Made by a program: the position numbers and the translations under genes. A DNA stretch of 8,458 nt from Gammaproteobacteria bacterium (lineage in GTDB: Bacteria > Pseudomonadota > Gammaproteobacteria > Eutrophobiales > Eutrophobiaceae), in the NCBI GenBank assembly GCA_003645215.1, contig QNEM01000077.1:1-8458 (forward strand), in the 5' to 3' direction. Positions 6,249-8,458 of the stretch are shown one piece after another. Each line of letters begins with the position of its first letter. Position 1 is the first letter of the stretch. The notes below the pieces were generated by a model that was not told the DNA's origin, made no database searches, and saw nothing but the letters and a program-made list of their open reading frames with translations.

Positions 6249-6262
6249 TTAATATTTATTAA
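6249..6262. repeat. AT-only inverted repeat upstream of dgkA
   Basis: TTAATA-TT-TATTAA is a perfect 6-bp inverted repeat with a 2-base centre, 10 bases before the dgkA start codon and inside the tpx-dgkA spacer. It contains no G or C, so it could arise by chance in AT-rich spacer DNA. It could equally be part of a dgkA promoter or an operator. It is too weak to act as a terminator for tpx. Confidence 0.25.
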
Positions 6263-6287
6263 CTGGAATGTTCTTGCAACAGGGCCA

Positions 6288-6785
6288 TTACAATAATGCG
6301 AGGGCAGCATTGTAATTTGGTTCATCTGCAATTTCGCTTACCAGTTCTGTATGTATTACCTTGTCATTTTCATCGATGACTACAATTGCGCGTGCTGTAA
6401 TACCCGCCAATGGACCATCTTCTATTAACACACCATAGTCTTTTGCAAATTTACGTGAACGCATCATTGAAAGTGGTACAACATTATCAGTCCCTTCTGC
6501 TGAGCAAAAACGCGACATAGCAAAAGGAAGATCTCCGGAAATCATCAGAAAGACAGTATCTTCTCTACTGGCAGCCGAATCATTAAACTTTTTTGTCGAT
6601 AAAGCACAGGTAGGTGTATCCAGACTGGGCACAATATTCAGTAATTTCTTTTTACCGCTGTAGCTCTCAAGACCAACATCCGCCAATTCACTATTAACCA
6701 GCGAGAAGGCAGGTGCCTGCTCACCAATAGCGGGCAAATCTCCATTAGTGTTTATTTCATTACCATGCAGGGTTATCTTAGCCAT
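6288..6785 (-). CDS. tpx: Thiol peroxidase Tpx (atypical 2-Cys peroxiredoxin)
   Basis: 165-residue peroxiredoxin that reduces hydrogen peroxide and alkyl hydroperoxides, with thioredoxin as the usual electron donor. The N-terminal KITLHGNEINTNGDLPAIG region is typical. The peroxidatic cysteine is C60 in SLDTPTCALST, and the resolving cysteine is C94 in MSRFCSAEG, the expected spacing for an intramolecular disulfide. The C-terminal GPLAGITARAIVVIDENDKVIH (123-144) and EPNYNAALALL end match Tpx closely. No signal peptide is seen. The ATG is supported by a good AGAGGA Shine-Dalgarno sequence (6793-6798) 7 bases upstream. The 72-base gap to the PepSY gene may carry its own promoter, but I cannot pick a convincing -35/-10 pair. 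Neighbouring genes on the same strand are also redox-related to its right. Confidence 0.96.
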   Translation of the reverse strand: MAKITLHGNEINTNGDLPAIGEQAPAFSLVNSELADVGLESYSGKKKLLNIVPSLDTPTCALSTKKFNDSAASREDTVFLMISGDLPFAMSRFCSAEGTDNVVPLSMMRSRKFAKDYGVLIEDGPLAGITARAIVVIDENDKVIHTELVSEIADEPNYNAALALL

Positions 6786-6857
6786 ATCAGTTTCCTCTAT
6801 CTTATAAATAAAATCCCAATGGCATTGTAGACAGAAGGAACCACCAGATCATCATTT

Positions 6858-7577
6858 TTATCTGTATTTATACCACATCCAGACACCGCTCATAGCCAGC
6901 AGTAAAAATAATACCGCCATAAAATCAACCAGAAACACACCTGCCTGTCCCAGTATTCTGCCGCTGTGAATATCCAGGATCACTCTTTCCAGTGGTAATC
7001 CCTTACCACGATAAAGTGTCAGTAACTGTTCACTCAAGTTTTCCGGTATTTCATCAGGAACTGACCAGTCAACAACAAGTCCCTCCTGTTCCTGCCATTC
7101 TGTGGCATCAAGATCAGCAATGTAATCTCCATGTGCCGCTTTGATAACGATATCTTCCTTACTGGATATTCCAATTGATTTTATCCCTGGTGGGACACCT
7201 TCGCTTCCCGAAAGTCTTTCCACAAGCTCTCCGGATTGAGTCAGAATTAATAAACTTCTATCCAGTGCGATAACAAATCCATCACTTATCAGCACCGCTC
7301 CATGTAAATCATCAATATGATCTGCAAGCTCCGTCTGATCAAAATATAAACGACCATCGATTTGGGTCAACCAATGCTGATCTACGCTGAAACCTTTCAC
7401 CTGCCCTTCAGGTTGAATGTGATACCACTGAAGAAGTTTCTCGCTTTGAACGAAAATATTCTGCAGGTTTAAGCTGCCAGTATGATTCAGCAACAGACCG
7501 GTAACGACCAGTAACAAGACAAAAAATGCGGCAGTGATACCCACCTTCCTGTGCCATGTATGAATGAAAGCCCACAT
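6858..7577 (-). CDS. PepSY-associated two-helix membrane protein
   Basis: 239-residue inner-membrane protein of the PepSY-associated TM type. The first helix spans about residues 13-30 (preceded by HTWHRKVG, followed by LLLNHTG), and the second about 212-236 (VFLVDFMAVLFLLLAMSGVW). Between them lies a periplasmic, strand-rich domain of about 175 residues with no obvious enzyme motif. The PLERVILDIHSGRILGQAG block (195-213) just before the second helix is the family hallmark. Histidines H6, H9, H32 and H204 lie at the helix ends and are candidates for heme b ligation. It starts 16 bases after the FMN-binding protein gene, with an AGGTAA ribosome site. Likely it passes electrons between the membrane and the exported flavoprotein, or anchors it; this is inferred from context and related systems. 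Confidence 0.8.
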   Translation of the reverse strand: MWAFIHTWHRKVGITAAFFVLLLVVTGLLLNHTGSLNLQNIFVQSEKLLQWYHIQPEGQVKGFSVDQHWLTQIDGRLYFDQTELADHIDDLHGAVLISDGFVIALDRSLLILTQSGELVERLSGSEGVPPGIKSIGISSKEDIVIKAAHGDYIADLDATEWQEQEGLVVDWSVPDEIPENLSEQLLTLYRGKGLPLERVILDIHSGRILGQAGVFLVDFMAVLFLLLAMSGVWMWYKYR

Positions 7578-7593
7578 TTTGTTTTACCTGATG

Positions 7594-8136
7594 TTATTTT
7601 CCTGAAACTTCAACTTCATGATTCAACAATAAAGCAAGCCGTGCCATTTTTGTCATCGCCTTGACCGAGAGTGTGGCGCCCGATATCCCGTCAATATGCC
7701 TGTCCAGCTGATTATCTTCCGTAATTGTCGCTTCATTGAACTGATCAGTAAAAAAAGGATAACGTACCTCCCACCCCCGGCTTTCACGGAAAGTCAGTAC
7801 ATTGATACTTTCAATCTTATTCTCGTAAACGACTATACCGGCGGTGATTGGCCTCACCTTGCCAATCTCTTCAAGTATCCAGGCAGTGCGCCCTTCCTTT
7901 TCCCAGTATTTTAATCTAAGTACACCGAGATCATGCCCCATGATCTCATGTATTTTTACTTTAAGATCTTTCCTAATCCAGATTTTACTGACCTTCGGCG
8001 CATCACCGTAAAATACCTTCTGAATAAATTCTGCTGGTTCCTGATAATTACCTACCGCCAAGACATGGCCAGGCAGAAACTGATTGCCCACCAATAAGCA
8101 AAAATAAAGACAAAATCGCAGGCTGATTATTTTCAT
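7594..8136 (-). CDS. Exported FMN-binding domain protein with covalent flavin motif
   Basis: 180-residue exported protein with an FMN-binding domain of the RnfG/NqrC type. A signal peptide covers residues 1-27 (hydrophobic LYFCLLVGN core, likely cleavage after HVLA). The domain carries FRESRGWEVRYPFF (around 116-129) and the DGISGATLS motif at 149-157. T155 would be esterified to FMN by an ApbE flavin transferase. I chose the ATG at 8136; a GTG directly before it (8139) is in frame and would add one residue. The gene sits 15 bases after the porin stop and 16 bases before the PepSY gene, consistent with one operon. Unlike Rnf and Nqr there are no other subunits of those complexes here, so this is a stand-alone periplasmic flavoprotein. 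The electron acceptor is unknown, and no apbE is in the window. Confidence 0.85.
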   Translation of the reverse strand: MKIISLRFCLYFCLLVGNQFLPGHVLAVGNYQEPAEFIQKVFYGDAPKVSKIWIRKDLKVKIHEIMGHDLGVLRLKYWEKEGRTAWILEEIGKVRPITAGIVVYENKIESINVLTFRESRGWEVRYPFFTDQFNEATITEDNQLDRHIDGISGATLSVKAMTKMARLALLLNHEVEVSGK

Positions 8137-8151
8137 CACAATGCTTTCGAA

Positions 8152-8458
8152 TTAAAATTCATAAGCAAGGCCCAGATTAAAACCATCATTGATGACTCTC
8201 GCCCTGTTATCACCACTTTCGTTTTGATAATCAAACTTGAATGCAACATTGGAATGTGGCCACCAGTTCGTGCCTACATGCCAGCTTTCATATTGAATAT
8301 AGGTACCATCTGGCACATTGCTACCTGATCCACCGATAGCATCCCATTCTGCATAACGCGTAAAAATACCGATCTCACCGGGGATAAAACCCGGTGCCCT
8401 GAAACGGTATGCAGGTTCAATATACCATCCATCTATACTGTTCTGGGTGTAGGTAATC
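8152..8458 (-). CDS. Outer-membrane porin, C-terminal part (5' end outside window)
   Basis: About 101 residues are readable from the right edge to a TAA stop at 8152-8154. The sequence has alternating aromatic and polar residues, as in beta strands: GWYIEPAYRF, GEIGIFTRYAEWDA, YESWHVGTNWWPHSNVAFKFDYQ, and the terminal NLGLAYEF. The final phenylalanine preceded by an alternating strand is the classic BAM recognition end of an outer-membrane barrel. The NWWPH-NVAFKFDYQ part resembles porins of the OprP/OprO (phosphate-selective porin) superfamily. Substrate cannot be deduced from this fragment. It is followed closely by the FMN-binding protein gene, implying co-transcription. Confidence 0.75.
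   Translation of the reverse strand, partial: ITYTQNSIDGWYIEPAYRFRAPGFIPGEIGIFTRYAEWDAIGGSGSNVPDGTYIQYESWHVGTNWWPHSNVAFKFDYQNESGDNRARVINDGFNLGLAYEF

Noticed and set aside
7594..8136. FMN-binding protein as RnfG or NqrC
   Set aside because: No other Rnf or Nqr subunit is adjacent, and the neighbours are a porin and a PepSY protein, so it is a separate flavoprotein.
8137..8139. GTG start for the FMN-binding protein one codon upstream of the ATG
   Set aside because: The adjacent ATG gives an equally good signal peptide and is the more usual initiator; the difference is a single residue.
1..8458. tRNA genes, CRISPR arrays, insertion sequences or phage genes
   Set aside because: Spacers are all short, and no spaced direct repeats, transposase motifs or tRNA-like cloverleaf sequence were seen.

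Overview
The window reads as ordinary chromosomal DNA from a gammaproteobacterium of moderate, AT-leaning base composition. Evidence is the thiS-thiG-trmB order, a cysQ gene divergent from a yrfG-type GMP/IMP nucleotidase (both closely resemble their enterobacterial counterparts), an E. coli-type DgkA and Tpx, and a consensus FNR/Anr site. The FNR site suggests that the organism meets low oxygen. No rRNA, tRNA, CRISPR array, insertion sequence or phage gene is visible. Coding density is very high: every gap is under about 140 bases, so there is no long empty stretch.

Left part (1-3228): the tail of thiS and complete thiG (thiazole moiety of thiamine) are followed on the same strand by trmB (tRNA m7G46 methyltransferase). 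Converging on trmB is yrfG on the minus strand. It is divergent from cysQ across a 109-base spacer that holds a perfect 8-bp inverted repeat. Both yrfG and cysQ are nucleotide phosphatases of salvage/detoxification type.

Centre (3234-5876): a compact minus-strand operon, whose three genes overlap by 1-4 bases, encodes a 590-residue membrane protein with two DUF1538 repeats, then two small, mutually related PII-like proteins. Upstream lies a perfect TTGAT-N4-ATCAA FNR/Anr box, spaced for class II activation from a CATAAT -10 element, with dyads in the presumed leader. A membrane transporter candidate tied to two PII-like regulators under oxygen control is the most interesting item here.

Right part (5877-8458): also on the minus strand are dgkA, tpx, and then a three-gene set of outer-membrane porin (partial), exported FMN-binding protein with a covalent flavin motif, and a small two-helix PepSY-type membrane protein. 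The last two look like a small extracytosolic flavin electron-transfer pair, tightly packed behind the porin.

Every gene right of cysQ lies on the minus strand, so transcription of this block runs from the right edge towards cysQ. The 72-base gap before tpx, the 48-base gap before dgkA and the 134-base gap before the DUF1538 gene probably divide it into several units.
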